Assembly (NCBI GenBank): GCA_039818985.1
Contig: JBCBSU010000001.1
Span: forward strand, 2,072,367-2,136,366
DNA: 64,000 nucleotides
DNA from: Pseudomonadota bacterium
GTDB taxonomy: Bacteria > Pseudomonadota > Alphaproteobacteria > Sphingomonadales > Sphingomonadaceae
Direction of reading: 5' to 3'
Below the pieces are notes generated by a model. It searched no databases. It was not told where the DNA came from and worked only from the letters and a program-made list of their open reading frames with translations. The translations under genes and the position numbers were made by a program. Positions 42,325 through 51,347 of this stretch are shown here, one piece after another (position 1 is the first letter of the stretch; each line of letters starts with the position of its first letter).

Positions 42325-43452
42325 ATGCCTGCCGTTAAAGCCGCCAGCCCCCGACAGATTTTCGCGCCCGAGCAATGGCGCGCGCTGACGTCTGTGTCGC
42401 GCTGGCGCGGGCTGGCGCTGATTGCGCATGGCTGGGCCGTGGTGGCGTTGGTGGCTGGCGGGACGGCCTGGCTGTGGACCGCGGATTTTGCATGGAGCTG
42501 GCTGGTGGCATTGGTGGTGACGCCTTTGGCGCTGGCACTGCTCGGCGGGCGACAGTTGGGGCTGGCGATATTGATGCATGAGGCGGCGCATGGCCTGACG
42601 CATCCGAAGCGCAAGACCAACAATTTTGCCGGCGACTGGCTGGCGGGCGCGGCGACGGGGGCGGACCTGCAAAGCTATCGCGCCTATCACCTCACCCATC
42701 ACCGCTTTACCCAGCAACCAGAGGACCCGGACCTGCCGCTCTCCGCGCCGTTTCCGGTGCGCCCGGACTCGCTGAGACGCAAGATCATCCGCGATCTGAC
42801 CGGGCAGACGTTTCTGAAGCAACGCGCGGCGCAATTTGGCTATGCGCTGAAGGGGCTAAAAGCGATGCTGCGCGGCAGTGGCGGCACGACCGCTGCAAAA
42901 CGCGATACCAGCGCCGGGACCGTGTTTAACCGGAGCGAGCGCACCGAGGCGGCGAAAGGCGATCATGCCAGCAGCAATGGCGTCTCCGCACCGGTAACCG
43001 ATGACAGCGGCGCGATCGCCACGGCGAAGAGCACCGGGCGCTTTTTGCTGGTGCAACTGGTGCTGGTGTTACTGGCAATGCTTGCGCTGGGGCCGGTCAC
43101 GGGCGGGATAGCCTATGCGCTGTGGCTGGTGGCGCTGGCGACGACATTCCCGCTGTTCCTGCGCATCCGCAATATCGCCGAACATGCCTGCACCACGACG
43201 GGGAGCAGCGACCCGTTCAGCCATGCGCGCACCACCTATGCCGGGCCATTGGCGCGGGCGACGGTGGCGCCCTATTGGGTGAATTACCATGCCGAGCACC
43301 ATCTGTTTATGGGCGTGCCTTGCTATCGCTTAGCCGAGACGCATCAGCATTTGCTTAGCCAGGGGCATGGTGCAAAGATGACCATCGCGCCCGATTATCG
43401 CAGCGTCTTGCGGCAGGTGACAGGCAGAGAAGCGACGCGGGTGGCGGCTTAG
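42325..43452 (+). CDS. Membrane fatty acid desaturase
   Basis: 375 residues with all three histidine boxes of membrane di-iron desaturases: HEAAHGL, HLTHHRF and YHAEHHLF. Hydrophobic segments flank them. Between the second and third boxes lies a hydrophilic stretch (about residues 185-240, with many Ala, Thr and Ser) not expected in the core fold, which may be a lineage-specific insertion. It would introduce a double bond or hydroxyl into a lipid or carotenoid-like substrate. It is unrelated in detail to the desaturase at 11300. Followed by two repeat elements. Confidence 0.88.
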   Translation: MPAVKAASPRQIFAPEQWRALTSVSRWRGLALIAHGWAVVALVAGGTAWLWTADFAWSWLVALVVTPLALALLGGRQLGLAILMHEAAHGLTHPKRKTNNFAGDWLAGAATGADLQSYRAYHLTHHRFTQQPEDPDLPLSAPFPVRPDSLRRKIIRDLTGQTFLKQRAAQFGYALKGLKAMLRGSGGTTAAKRDTSAGTVFNRSERTEAAKGDHASSNGVSAPVTDDSGAIATAKSTGRFLLVQLVLVLLAMLALGPVTGGIAYALWLVALATTFPLFLRIRNIAEHACTTTGSSDPFSHARTTYAGPLARATVAPYWVNYHAEHHLFMGVPCYRLAETHQHLLSQGHGAKMTIAPDYRSVLRQVTGREATRVAA

Positions 43453-43468
43453 GTTCCTCAGTAAAAAA

Positions 43469-43553
43469 CCGTCAGGGCTGAGCTTGTCGAAGCCCGTTTC
43501 TCAGCATGGCACCAAGTCGAGAACCGCCCTTCGACAGGCTCAGGGCTAACGGT
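43469..43553. repeat. Interspersed palindromic repeat, family B
   Basis: CCGTCAGGGCTGAGCTTGTC at the left and an inverted CTTCGACAGGCTCAGGGCTA-type arm at the right, with about 40 bp between. The arms pair with a few mismatches. It is a second repeat type beside copy A2, only 48 bp away. Only one copy is in the window. Confidence 0.8.
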
Positions 43554-43601
43554 AAAGTATTCAGGCAGAGGAGATTAGAGTCGATTTCATTTACATTGAA
43601 T

Positions 43602-43684
43602 CGTCATTGCGAGGAGCGAAGCGACGCGGCAATCCAGAGCGGGTGCGTGTTGCCCTGGATTGCTTCGCTACGCTCGCAATGACG
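43602..43684. repeat. Interspersed palindromic repeat, copy A2
   Basis: 83 bp with the same arms as copy A1 at 39626-39710 (CGTCATTGCGAGGAGCGAAG, CAATCCAG, and the complementary right arm CTCGCAATGACG). The central loop differs, GAGCGGGTGCGTGTTGCC. Not inside a gene. No open frame within, so it is a non-autonomous element. Confidence 0.9.
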
Positions 43685-43715
43685 TGTTTCAAGCTAAGTG
43701 AAGAACAGTCTAGGT

Positions 43716-44408
43716 TCAGGCGGCGGCCTTGGCCCAGTCGCCCAGCACTTCCGGGCTGAGATGACCGGTCTTCACCCAGATCAGCGCGCCACTTTCGCTA
43801 TAGGGGCTGTGCGATGATCCGGGTGGCTGACGCATCCACGTACCCGCCGGATAGGTGCCATGCTCATCGGCCAGAGTGCCTTCCAGAACCAGCGTCTCCG
43901 AGCCTCCGGGATGCACATGCGCGGGATGCGATGATCCTGCTTCCCAGCGCACCAGCTTGACCTCTTCAGCACCAAAGCGGTGCAGCGGTGCCGCCGAGAC
44001 ACCTTCCCCATCGGGCAGCGGTGCCAGGTCAAGGCTATGCATATCGAGATGGAATTGGCGCGTATCACCTGCATCGAACTGGTGCAGCTTGACGAAGATG
44101 GTGCAGCCGTCAGAGCTGTAGGGCGTATGGCTGGTGCCGATAGGATTGCGCACATAACTGCCCGCCGGATAGTCGCGATGCTCGTCGGAGAAAATGCCTT
44201 CGAGCACGACAAATTCCTCACCACCGCCATGCATATGCGCACCGAAATGGCTGCCAGCGGCATAGCGCACGATCGAGGTGGCGCGGGCGACTTCGCCGCC
44301 GATACGGTCGAGCATCTGGCGATCAACCCCGTCGAGCGGCGACGGGGTCCAGTCGACATCGCCCGGGCGGACGACAGCGGTCTGGGTAAAGTCGGCGTGG
44401 ATATGCAT
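43716..44408 (-). CDS. Double cupin protein (ChrR-like)
   Basis: 230 residues from the ATG at 44408 (MHIHADFTQ); 44450 is an alternative start. Two cupin domains: the first has SHFGAHMHGGGEEFVVLEG with the GxHxHxxxxE ligand pattern, the second has SSHPAHVHPGGSETLVLEG. Each is followed by YPAGSYVR or YPAGTWMR and a GTSHTPYS or GSSHSPYS segment. This is the fold of ChrR-type anti-sigma factor cupins and their stand-alone relatives. No sigma factor is adjacent, so an enzymatic metal-site function is also possible. Confidence 0.82.
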   Translation of the reverse strand: MHIHADFTQTAVVRPGDVDWTPSPLDGVDRQMLDRIGGEVARATSIVRYAAGSHFGAHMHGGGEEFVVLEGIFSDEHRDYPAGSYVRNPIGTSHTPYSSDGCTIFVKLHQFDAGDTRQFHLDMHSLDLAPLPDGEGVSAAPLHRFGAEEVKLVRWEAGSSHPAHVHPGGSETLVLEGTLADEHGTYPAGTWMRQPPGSSHSPYSESGALIWVKTGHLSPEVLGDWAKAAA

Positions 44409-44534
44409 GGAGCAAATATCGGCATGACGGGGCAGGTCTGCAAGGGGCATGCTATGCTGTCATAATAGTGACCGGCGAATCCGATATGCTATTTGCCGCC
44501 GACAGGATCGGATAGCCAATAGGAGGATCATGCG

Positions 44535-45011
44535 ATGCAACTGCCGATATTGCCGCTCGCCATGCTGACCCTGACCGCACCGATGATGGCCCAGAATTTC
44601 GACGGGCTGGAGACTACAAGCGCCTGTTATATGCGAGTTTACGATTCCGAACATCTGGCCCGCAACCCGAAACAGACAGTGACCCGTTTTTTCGTCGCGC
44701 GCCGCGGTGCCGGTAACGATTTCGAGGAACTGCCGATCCGCGTCGGCTATACGCTGAAGGGCTCGCGCGACTATTTTCAGGCTAATGGCCGCTGCCTGCG
44801 CGTCGACACCGGGTATAGCTGCTGGCTCGAAGGCGATATGGGTGCCTTCACCATGACACGGCTCGAAAAGAATAAAATGCAGGCCAGCCTCATCCGCATG
44901 AGCATCGAGGGCTATTACAGCTTCAGCGCCGAACTCACCGAAGACGATAACCGCGTGATGCACCTTTACGCAACCGGCATCTCGCAATGCGGGCGCCCGC
45001 GCCGGAACTGA
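44535..45011 (+). CDS. Exported protein of unknown function
   Basis: 158 residues with a short signal peptide (LPILPLAMLTLTAPMMA, cleavage near AQNFD). The mature part has a pair of Cys (GRCLRVDTGYSCWLEGD) and a third and fourth near the ends (SACYMR, SQCGRPR) that may form disulfides. I do not recognise a family. It converges on the asparaginase-like gene with 11 bp between stops. The AGGAGGATC site 10 bp before the ATG supports the start. Confidence 0.75.
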   Translation: MQLPILPLAMLTLTAPMMAQNFDGLETTSACYMRVYDSEHLARNPKQTVTRFFVARRGAGNDFEELPIRVGYTLKGSRDYFQANGRCLRVDTGYSCWLEGDMGAFTMTRLEKNKMQASLIRMSIEGYYSFSAELTEDDNRVMHLYATGISQCGRPRRN

Positions 45012-45022
45012 TCAGCGACGGC

Positions 45023-45502
45023 TCAATTGTTGACGAAGCGCCCGGCGGCACGGTCCTTATGGCTGACCCGCGGGTCGAAAATCTGGCCGTTCATCGCGAC
45101 ATAAACCCCGGGCGGCAGCGCCTGCACCGCGGCAAAGGCAAAACCGACATTGAACGCGGCATCGCTGTTCTTGATCCGCGCCGGCTGCAGCGATCCGGTC
45201 AGCACGATGGTCTTGCCATCGATGCGTGACAGCGCTTTGCCGGTCTCGATCATGGTGTCGGTGCCATGAGTGATCAGGATATGCGGCGCATCGGATGCGG
45301 CGACGGCCTCGCAGATGGTGGCACGGTCTGCATCGGTCAGTTCCAGACTGTCCTTGCGCATCAACTGCGTCACGCGATGCGGTGCATGGACATTATTCTC
45401 GGCAAGGATATCGGGCAGTGTCGTCTCGCCGACATGATACTCCGACAGCGCGTCGAAATAGACCTTGTCGATGGTGCCGCCGGTGGTGAAGACTTCGATC
45501 AT
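45023..45502 (-). CDS. Half-length asparaginase-like protein
   Basis: 159 residues. The N-terminal threonine motif TTGGTID and the second motif ITHGTDTM of bacterial asparaginases are both present, so the substrate half is intact, but the C-terminal half of the usual 330-residue enzyme is missing. The length matches a small stand-alone group rather than a truncation, because the gene overlaps lgt by four bases (ATGA) and ends in an ordinary stop. It may hydrolyse Asn or another amide in dimeric form. Last gene of the lysK-lgt operon. Confidence 0.8.
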   Translation of the reverse strand: MIEVFTTGGTIDKVYFDALSEYHVGETTLPDILAENNVHAPHRVTQLMRKDSLELTDADRATICEAVAASDAPHILITHGTDTMIETGKALSRIDGKTIVLTGSLQPARIKNSDAAFNVGFAFAAVQALPPGVYVAMNGQIFDPRVSHKDRAAGRFVNN

Positions 45503-46353
45503 TCCGATTCTCTCAATAGCGTTTGCGGATGCCGCCGGATAATCAGCCACAGCCCCACGAGAAGCAACGGAATGGTGAGTGTCTGGCCCATGGTCAGCCC
45601 CGTGGACAAGGTACCCAAATTGCGATCCGGCTCCCTGAAGAGCTCCAGCACAACTCTGGACACGCCCATGATGATGAAGAAAACACCGACCAGCAGACCC
45701 GGCTGATGCCTTGCGTCTGTCCGCCAAAACAGAAACATCAGCACGATCAGCGGCAACAGGCCCTCCAGTCCAGCCTGGTAAAGCTGGCTCGGATGCCTTG
45801 GTTCATCTCCGGCCAGGGGAAAGATCATTCCCCAGCTACCATCGGTCGGACGTCCCCATAATTCTCCGTTCACAAAATTGGCGAGCCGGCCCAGCATGTG
45901 CCCAAAGGGATAAACACAGACAATGTAATCACCGATCCGAAGCCAGTTGAGCTGACGCCTATAAGCAAAGATCATGATGGCCAGCAGCATGCCAAGCACA
46001 CCACCGTGAAACGACATGCCACCGGTCCAGATGGCAAAGATCTTGAGGGGGTCAGCCAGAAATTCGGCCGGATTGTAGAACAGGACATAGCCCAGACGGC
46101 CACCGAGAATCACGCCGATGGTGGCCCATAGAAGAAAATCATCGACATCCTGTGACGACATGGGTGGGTTGGAGCGGGTCAGCATCCGCTTGAGCATCCA
46201 CCAGCCAAACACAAGCCCCAGCAGATAGGCCAGACTATACCAGCGCAGCGCAAAACCCCCTATCTCCAAAATGATTGGAGATAGGCCGAGATCATCGAAA
46301 TTGACGATGTTGTTCAAATTCTTGCCCCAGATGCTGCCACCAGTCAGGCGCAC
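45499..46353 (-). CDS. lgt: Prolipoprotein diacylglyceryl transferase
   Basis: 284 residues, seven membrane helices, starting at GTG (46353) inside the end of the DUF3291 gene. The family signature HMLGRLANFVNGELWGRPT contains the conserved Arg and the Asn-Gly pair, and GGMSFHGGVLG carries the catalytic-region His. HPSQLYQAGLEG is the third conserved block. It attaches diacylglycerol to the lipobox Cys of prolipoproteins on the outer leaflet of the inner membrane. Essential in most Gram-negatives. Third gene of a four-gene overlapping operon. Confidence 0.95.
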   Translation of the reverse strand: MRLTGGSIWGKNLNNIVNFDDLGLSPIILEIGGFALRWYSLAYLLGLVFGWWMLKRMLTRSNPPMSSQDVDDFLLWATIGVILGGRLGYVLFYNPAEFLADPLKIFAIWTGGMSFHGGVLGMLLAIMIFAYRRQLNWLRIGDYIVCVYPFGHMLGRLANFVNGELWGRPTDGSWGMIFPLAGDEPRHPSQLYQAGLEGLLPLIVLMFLFWRTDARHQPGLLVGVFFIIMGVSRVVLELFREPDRNLGTLSTGLTMGQTLTIPLLLVGLWLIIRRHPQTLLRESE

Positions 46354-46832
46354 TCGTCCAGAACCGGAACGGCAGGTGTGCCATCAGGAGCCGGGAAAGG
46401 CTGGCGGAAGGTAAAAGCTTCCGTCATCGGACCATGCTTTTCCAGCTTCGCAATCCGCGCCATGCCTTCCTCGACGGTCGGAATATGGCCAACCGGCACC
46501 CACCACAGCGCCTGATAGACGTTCATATGCTCCATCCATTCGCGACGGCGGCGCATAAAGGCGAGGTGATCAGGGTTGCGATAGACAAAAGCCCCCAGCG
46601 CCTCGACATCAGTCCAGAGCGACATGTTGATCGCAAGGCGCGGATCGCTGGCGTCCGGGCTGAGGTCCACCGCGTCATTGCCCTCGCCCACCAGCCGCCA
46701 GACAAAACCCGGCGCCGCCTCTGCCTGCGCGTTTACCGGGTCGAGCCCGTTCATGAAATCGGCATTGACCGGGTCGTCTTTGGGTTTCGCAAAACGGGCA
46801 ATATTGATCTGAGCCAGATGATAGCCGCTCAT
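46344..46832 (-). CDS. DUF3291 family protein
   Basis: 162 residues beginning MSGYHLAQINIARF, the standard DUF3291 start. INMSLWTDVEALGAFVYRN, HLAFMRRRREWM and LWWVPVGHIPTVEEGMARI are the conserved blocks. This is a ferredoxin-like alpha/beta barrel family related to monooxygenase-type dimers; no reaction is established. The start overlaps the lysK stop (ATGA) and the stop overlaps the lgt start by 10 bp, so it is translated with both neighbours. Confidence 0.93.
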   Translation of the reverse strand: MSGYHLAQINIARFAKPKDDPVNADFMNGLDPVNAQAEAAPGFVWRLVGEGNDAVDLSPDASDPRLAINMSLWTDVEALGAFVYRNPDHLAFMRRRREWMEHMNVYQALWWVPVGHIPTVEEGMARIAKLEKHGPMTEAFTFRQPFPAPDGTPAVPVLDECA

Positions 46833-48430
46833 GACAGCGCCTCCCGGATCAGCGTGCGCGTATTCTCCACGCCGTACAGCGCGATAAAGCTGCCCATGCG
46901 CGGGCCTTGTTCGGAGCCGAGCAGCGTCTCATACAGCGCCTTGAACCAGTCGCGCAGATTGCCGAAGCCATAGGCCTCATCCTTGCCGATGGTGTATACG
47001 ATGGTCTGGATATCCTCGGCCGCTGCATGATCAGGCAGTGTCGCCAGTTCAGCATCCAGCCGCTCGAGTGCGGCAACCTCGCCACCTTGTGGCTTGCGGC
47101 GCTGTAATGTCGGCGCGATAAAGTCGCGGCTATAGGCCAGCGCGTTATCGATCAGGCCATCAAGGTCCGGATAGCGCTCGGCGGTCGCATCGGGCGCATA
47201 TTGGCGCAGATAGCCCCAGATCTGCTCCTTGGGGACATCGCCCATAACGCCGACCAGATTGAGCAACAGGCCGAAGGTCACGGGGATGCTTTCCTCCGGC
47301 ACCGCGCCATTATGGACATGGTGCACCGGGTTGCCGAGCCGCTTGTCGGCTTCCTGGCCATGCCAGTTGGTGCGAAACTGGAAATAGTCGTCGACCGCGC
47401 GCGGGATCACACCGAGATGCAGCTGCTTGGCCGATTTCGGCTCGCGGAAGATGTAGAAAGCCAGGCTCTCCTCGCTGCCATAGCGCAGCCATTCCTCGAT
47501 GCTGAGGCCATTGCCCTTGGACTTGGAGATTTTCTCGCCCTTGTCATCGAGGAACATCTCATAGATCAGCCCTTCCGGCTTACGCGCGCCGAGCACCTTG
47601 GCAATCTTGCCCGACTGCACGCCGCTATCGGTGAGGTCCTTGCCATACATCTCATAATCGACGCCGAGCGCGGTCCAGCGCATCGCCCAGTCGACCTTCC
47701 ATTGCAGCTTGGCACCGCCGGAGAGGATATTGTGCTCGATCATCTCGCCCTGATCTTCAAACCGCACCAGACCGGCTTCGGCATCGACCACCTCGACCGG
47801 CACCTGCAGCACATGGCCGGTCCTGGGACTGATCGGCAGCACCGGCGAATAGGTCACCTGACGCTCCTTGCCGAGGGTCGGCAGCATGATGTCCATGATC
47901 TGCTGGTAGCGCTGGAGGACAAGCTTCAGCGTGTCATCAAATGCGCCCGACATGTACTGCTCGGTCGAGGACATGAACTCATAGTCAAAGCCGTACTGAT
48001 CGAGAAACTGCCGCAGCCGTGCATTATTGTGATGCGCAAAGCTGTCATATTCGCCAAACGGATCGGGCACCTGAGTCAGCGGCTTATGCAGATGTTCGGC
48101 GAGCATATCCTGATTGGGAACATTGCCCGGCACCTTGCGGAACCCATCCATATCATCGGAAAAGGCGATCAGCCGCGTCGGCGCAGACTCCCCATTTTCA
48201 TGGGCGGTCAGCGTCTCATAGGCGCGACGCACCATGGTTGTGCGCAGCACCTCGTTAAACGTGCCGATATGCGGCAGGCCCGAGGGACCATAGCCGGTCT
48301 CGAACAGCATCGGTACACCGGCTGGCTTGGTGGTCGGCTTGCCCTTGTCATCGCGGAAACGTTTCAGCAACTTGCGTGCCTCTTCAAATGGCCAGGCCTT
48401 TGAGGTCATTGCTGCTTCGCGATAATCCAT
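46829..48430 (-). CDS. lysK: Lysine--tRNA ligase, class I
   Basis: 533 residues from the ATG at 48430; 48409 (MTSKAWPFEEARK) is an alternative, and the frame extends to 48517 without resemblance. This is the class I (archaeal-type) enzyme usual in many alphaproteobacteria. The HIGH-type motif is SGLPHIGTF, and the KMSKS-type motif is KISKSKGNG. It charges tRNA-Lys in the cytoplasm. First gene of the operon lysK-DUF3291-lgt-asparaginase. The 30-bp inverted repeat at 48483-48560 lies just upstream. Confidence 0.94.
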   Translation of the reverse strand: MDYREAAMTSKAWPFEEARKLLKRFRDDKGKPTTKPAGVPMLFETGYGPSGLPHIGTFNEVLRTTMVRRAYETLTAHENGESAPTRLIAFSDDMDGFRKVPGNVPNQDMLAEHLHKPLTQVPDPFGEYDSFAHHNNARLRQFLDQYGFDYEFMSSTEQYMSGAFDDTLKLVLQRYQQIMDIMLPTLGKERQVTYSPVLPISPRTGHVLQVPVEVVDAEAGLVRFEDQGEMIEHNILSGGAKLQWKVDWAMRWTALGVDYEMYGKDLTDSGVQSGKIAKVLGARKPEGLIYEMFLDDKGEKISKSKGNGLSIEEWLRYGSEESLAFYIFREPKSAKQLHLGVIPRAVDDYFQFRTNWHGQEADKRLGNPVHHVHNGAVPEESIPVTFGLLLNLVGVMGDVPKEQIWGYLRQYAPDATAERYPDLDGLIDNALAYSRDFIAPTLQRRKPQGGEVAALERLDAELATLPDHAAAEDIQTIVYTIGKDEAYGFGNLRDWFKALYETLLGSEQGPRMGSFIALYGVENTRTLIREALS

Positions 48431-48482
48431 CTTATTCTGTTTCCATTTCGTTCGTTTTTTGTCATGTCTGCGACATGAAGAG

Positions 48483-48560
48483 CGGCACCAGCCCACTCCC
48501 CCACCCGACCACGCCATATACTACCCTTGGGTGGTCGGGTGGGGGAGTGGGCTGGTGCCG
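48483..48560. repeat. Perfect 30-bp inverted repeat between lysK and the helicase gene
   Basis: The left arm 48483-48512 (CGGCACCAGCCCACTCCCCC then ACCCGACCAC) is exactly complementary to the right arm 48531-48560. The loop is 18 bases. GC-rich and without mismatches. It stands in the 154-bp divergent region between lysK and the helicase start at 48585. No T-tract follows on either side, so it is not an ordinary terminator. Confidence 0.95.
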
Positions 48561-48584
48561 TATCGCTGGACAAGGTCCAGAACA

Positions 48585-51347
48585 ATGACTCCCCTAGCCT
48601 TTCCTGCCATTCATGCAAGCCATAGCGGCATCTGGCTGCGCGATAATCAGGGCGAGACCCGACGGCTGGGCCGCGGCGAGGCGGTGGCGCTGGCGGCGGA
48701 TACGCCCGTGATCCTGCTCAACGCGCCGCTGATCGGGCAGCGGATAGGCTATGCGGATATTTCCGGGCTGGATCTGTTGGAGCTGTTCGCCTTTGTGCAT
48801 CCGGCAAGGTTTATGGTGCCGACGCCAGCGGGTTTACTGAAAGCACTGAACCTGTCTCTCCCCTCCCGTAAACAGGAGGGGCTTATTGACGATCCCGACG
48901 TCCCCGCCCTGCTCCACACCGCTGCTGAGACCCTGCTCACCTCCCTGCAATCTCCCGATTGGGCCGAGCGGGAGGGGGCATGGGATGTAGCCCAAGCCTT
49001 GCACCGCCAGCGTTGGGCATGGGCAGGGGAAGTCATCCGCCGCCTGCGCAAGCCAGAACGCGCGGAGAAATGGCTGTTCTCAAGGCTTTCCGAATGGGAG
49101 GAGGAAGCACCCCGCCCTGCCCCCGGCACGGTCACTCTGGATGAAGAGATGGTGATCGACCAACTCGATGCGCTGACCGGTCAAGGCGCCGAGAAACGTG
49201 AAGGACAAGTTGCCTATGCCAAATCGGCAGCGCAGGTCTTTGCCCCACGCGCGCGTCGCAACGCCCCCAATATGCTGCTTGCCGAAGCAGGCACCGGGAT
49301 CGGTAAGACGCTTGGCTATCTCGCCCCGGCATCGCTCTGGGCGGCAGAGGCCGACGGTGCTGTCTGGGTTTCGACCTATACCAAGGCGCTGCAGCGCCAG
49401 CTGCGACAGGAAACGCGGCGCATCTACCCCGATGCGCATATCCTCAAGCACAAGGTGGTGGTCCGCAAGGGCCGGGAAAACTATCTCTGCCTGCTGAACC
49501 TCGAAGATGCATTGCAGGGCGGTTTCAGCGGCCGTCCGGCGATCTTCGCCCAGCTGGTGGCGCGCTGGGCCGCCTATAGCCGTGACGGCGACATGATCGG
49601 CGGCGATATGCCCGGATGGCTGCCCGCCCTGTTCCGCCGCAAGGGTGCCACCGCCCTGACCGACCGGCGCGGCGAGTGCATCTATGCCGGCTGCCCGCAT
49701 TATCGCAAATGCTTCATTGAAAAGGCCAGCCGCGCCAGTGCCCAGGCCGATATCGTCATCGCCAACCATGCACTGGTGATGGTGAATGCCGTGCGCGGCC
49801 GCGACGAACAGGGCCATGCCAGCCGCATCATCTTCGATGAGGGGCATCATCTGTTCGATGCCGCCGACAGCATGTTTTCCGCTGCGCTGACCGGGCAGGA
49901 GGCAATTGAGATTCGCCGCTGGGTAATCGGACCAGAGGGCAATGCGCGCGGACGACGGCGCGGTCTGGCGGCGCGACTGGCCGACGTCGCCAGCTATGAT
50001 GACGAAGGCGGTACGGCGATTGAAGCGGCGCGCATGGCGGCCAGCCTGCTCCCCGGCGAAGGGTGGCTACAGCGGCTGATCGAAGGGACACCGCAAGGCG
50101 AGATAGAGGCGCTTTTCGCCGCCATTCGCACGCTGGTCTATGCGCGGGATGAAAGCGGTTCGCAGGATGCCGGCTATGGGCTGGAAACCGAATGCGCCGA
50201 GCTAAGCGGCGAACTGCTCGAAGCTGCGGCCAGGGCTGCCAGTACCATCGACCGGCTACTCAAGCCATTGATCACCTTGGGCAATCGGCTTGAAGCATTG
50301 CTGCTTGATGGTCCCGATTGGATGGATGCACCGGCGCGGGCACGGATCGAAGGTGCTTTAGGCAGCCTCGGCTGGCGCACCGACAGCCTGTCTTCCTGGC
50401 TCTCGATGCTCTCGGCGTTGGGCGGACCGGCCGATGCCGACTTTATCGACTGGCTGGCGGTCGACCGTTATGAAGGGCGCGAATATGATGTCGGTCTGCA
50501 TCGCCGCTGGATCGATCCGACCCGGCCATTGGCAGAGACGGTTCTCAAACCCGCCCATGGTGTGATGGTCACTTCAGCAACACTGAAAAGCGGTGATGAC
50601 TGGCCACAAGCCATTGCCCGTACCGGCGCAGCGCATATGCCGGTTGAAGCGCAACGCTTTGCCGCAAACAGCCCGTTCGACTATGCCGCACGCTCCAGGA
50701 TTCTGATCGTCACTGATATCAAGCGCGGCGATATCGCGGCACTGGCCAATGGCTATGCCCGACTGATCGAGGCATCCGGGGGTGGTGCGCTGGGGCTGTT
50801 CACTGCCATCCGGCGGTTGCGCGCGGTGCATGGCCGTATCGCCGACCGGCTGGCCGAGCATGGACTGCCGCTTTACGCCCAGCATGTCGACCCGATCGAC
50901 ACCGGCACTTTGGTCGATATTTTCCGCGATGATCCGCGCGCGACTTTGCTCGGGACCGATGCACTGCGCGATGGTGTCGATGTCCCCGGCCATTCGCTGC
51001 GACTGGTTGTGATGGAAGGCGTGCCCTGGCCCAAGCCCAGCATCGTGCATAAGGCGCGCAAACTGGCCAATGGCGGCTCGGCCTATGATGACCAGATTAT
51101 CAAGGCGCGACTGGCTCAGGCCTTTGGCCGGCTGATCCGCAGCAAGCAGGATCATGGCCATTTCGTTGTGCTGTCCGCCGCCTTTCCCTCACGCCTGCTC
51201 GGCGCTTTCCCGGAAGGCACACCGGTGTCGCGGGTAACGCTTGCAGAGGCGGTCATGGCGGTCCAAAATCATATTATCGGAGATGGTACCGAGTCGCCGG
51301 ATCAACCGGATCAGGATCAGCCCAGGCAGGACCCAATAGCGACATGA
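48585..51347 (+). CDS. ATP-dependent DNA helicase, DinG/XPD type
   Basis: 920 residues from the ATG at 48585. A TTG frame start further up runs through the inverted repeat and is less likely. Walker A is AEAGTGIGKTLGYLAP, and Walker B is the DEGH box IIFDEGHHLFD. Four Cys that would hold an Fe-S cluster are in NYLCLLN and GECIYAGCPHYRKCF. C-terminal helicase motifs appear in GTDALRDGVDVPG and QAFGRLIRSKQD. This is a 5'-3' superfamily 2 helicase for repair of abnormal DNA structures. The long N-terminal extension (about 230 residues) is usual in alphaproteobacterial members. Coupled to sixA. Confidence 0.92.
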   Translation: MTPLAFPAIHASHSGIWLRDNQGETRRLGRGEAVALAADTPVILLNAPLIGQRIGYADISGLDLLELFAFVHPARFMVPTPAGLLKALNLSLPSRKQEGLIDDPDVPALLHTAAETLLTSLQSPDWAEREGAWDVAQALHRQRWAWAGEVIRRLRKPERAEKWLFSRLSEWEEEAPRPAPGTVTLDEEMVIDQLDALTGQGAEKREGQVAYAKSAAQVFAPRARRNAPNMLLAEAGTGIGKTLGYLAPASLWAAEADGAVWVSTYTKALQRQLRQETRRIYPDAHILKHKVVVRKGRENYLCLLNLEDALQGGFSGRPAIFAQLVARWAAYSRDGDMIGGDMPGWLPALFRRKGATALTDRRGECIYAGCPHYRKCFIEKASRASAQADIVIANHALVMVNAVRGRDEQGHASRIIFDEGHHLFDAADSMFSAALTGQEAIEIRRWVIGPEGNARGRRRGLAARLADVASYDDEGGTAIEAARMAASLLPGEGWLQRLIEGTPQGEIEALFAAIRTLVYARDESGSQDAGYGLETECAELSGELLEAAARAASTIDRLLKPLITLGNRLEALLLDGPDWMDAPARARIEGALGSLGWRTDSLSSWLSMLSALGGPADADFIDWLAVDRYEGREYDVGLHRRWIDPTRPLAETVLKPAHGVMVTSATLKSGDDWPQAIARTGAAHMPVEAQRFAANSPFDYAARSRILIVTDIKRGDIAALANGYARLIEASGGGALGLFTAIRRLRAVHGRIADRLAEHGLPLYAQHVDPIDTGTLVDIFRDDPRATLLGTDALRDGVDVPGHSLRLVVMEGVPWPKPSIVHKARKLANGGSAYDDQIIKARLAQAFGRLIRSKQDHGHFVVLSAAFPSRLLGAFPEGTPVSRVTLAEAVMAVQNHIIGDGTESPDQPDQDQPRQDPIAT

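Noticed and set aside
42017-42388. 123-codon frame in the region before the desaturase
   Set aside because: Runs into the desaturase gene in another frame and crosses the TGTCACC cluster; Pro/Ser/Arg-rich shadow composition.
48459-48584. TTG start for the helicase, reading through the 30-bp inverted repeat
   Set aside because: The extra 42 residues come mostly from the repeat and show no family resemblance; the ATG at 48585 gives a normal N-terminus.
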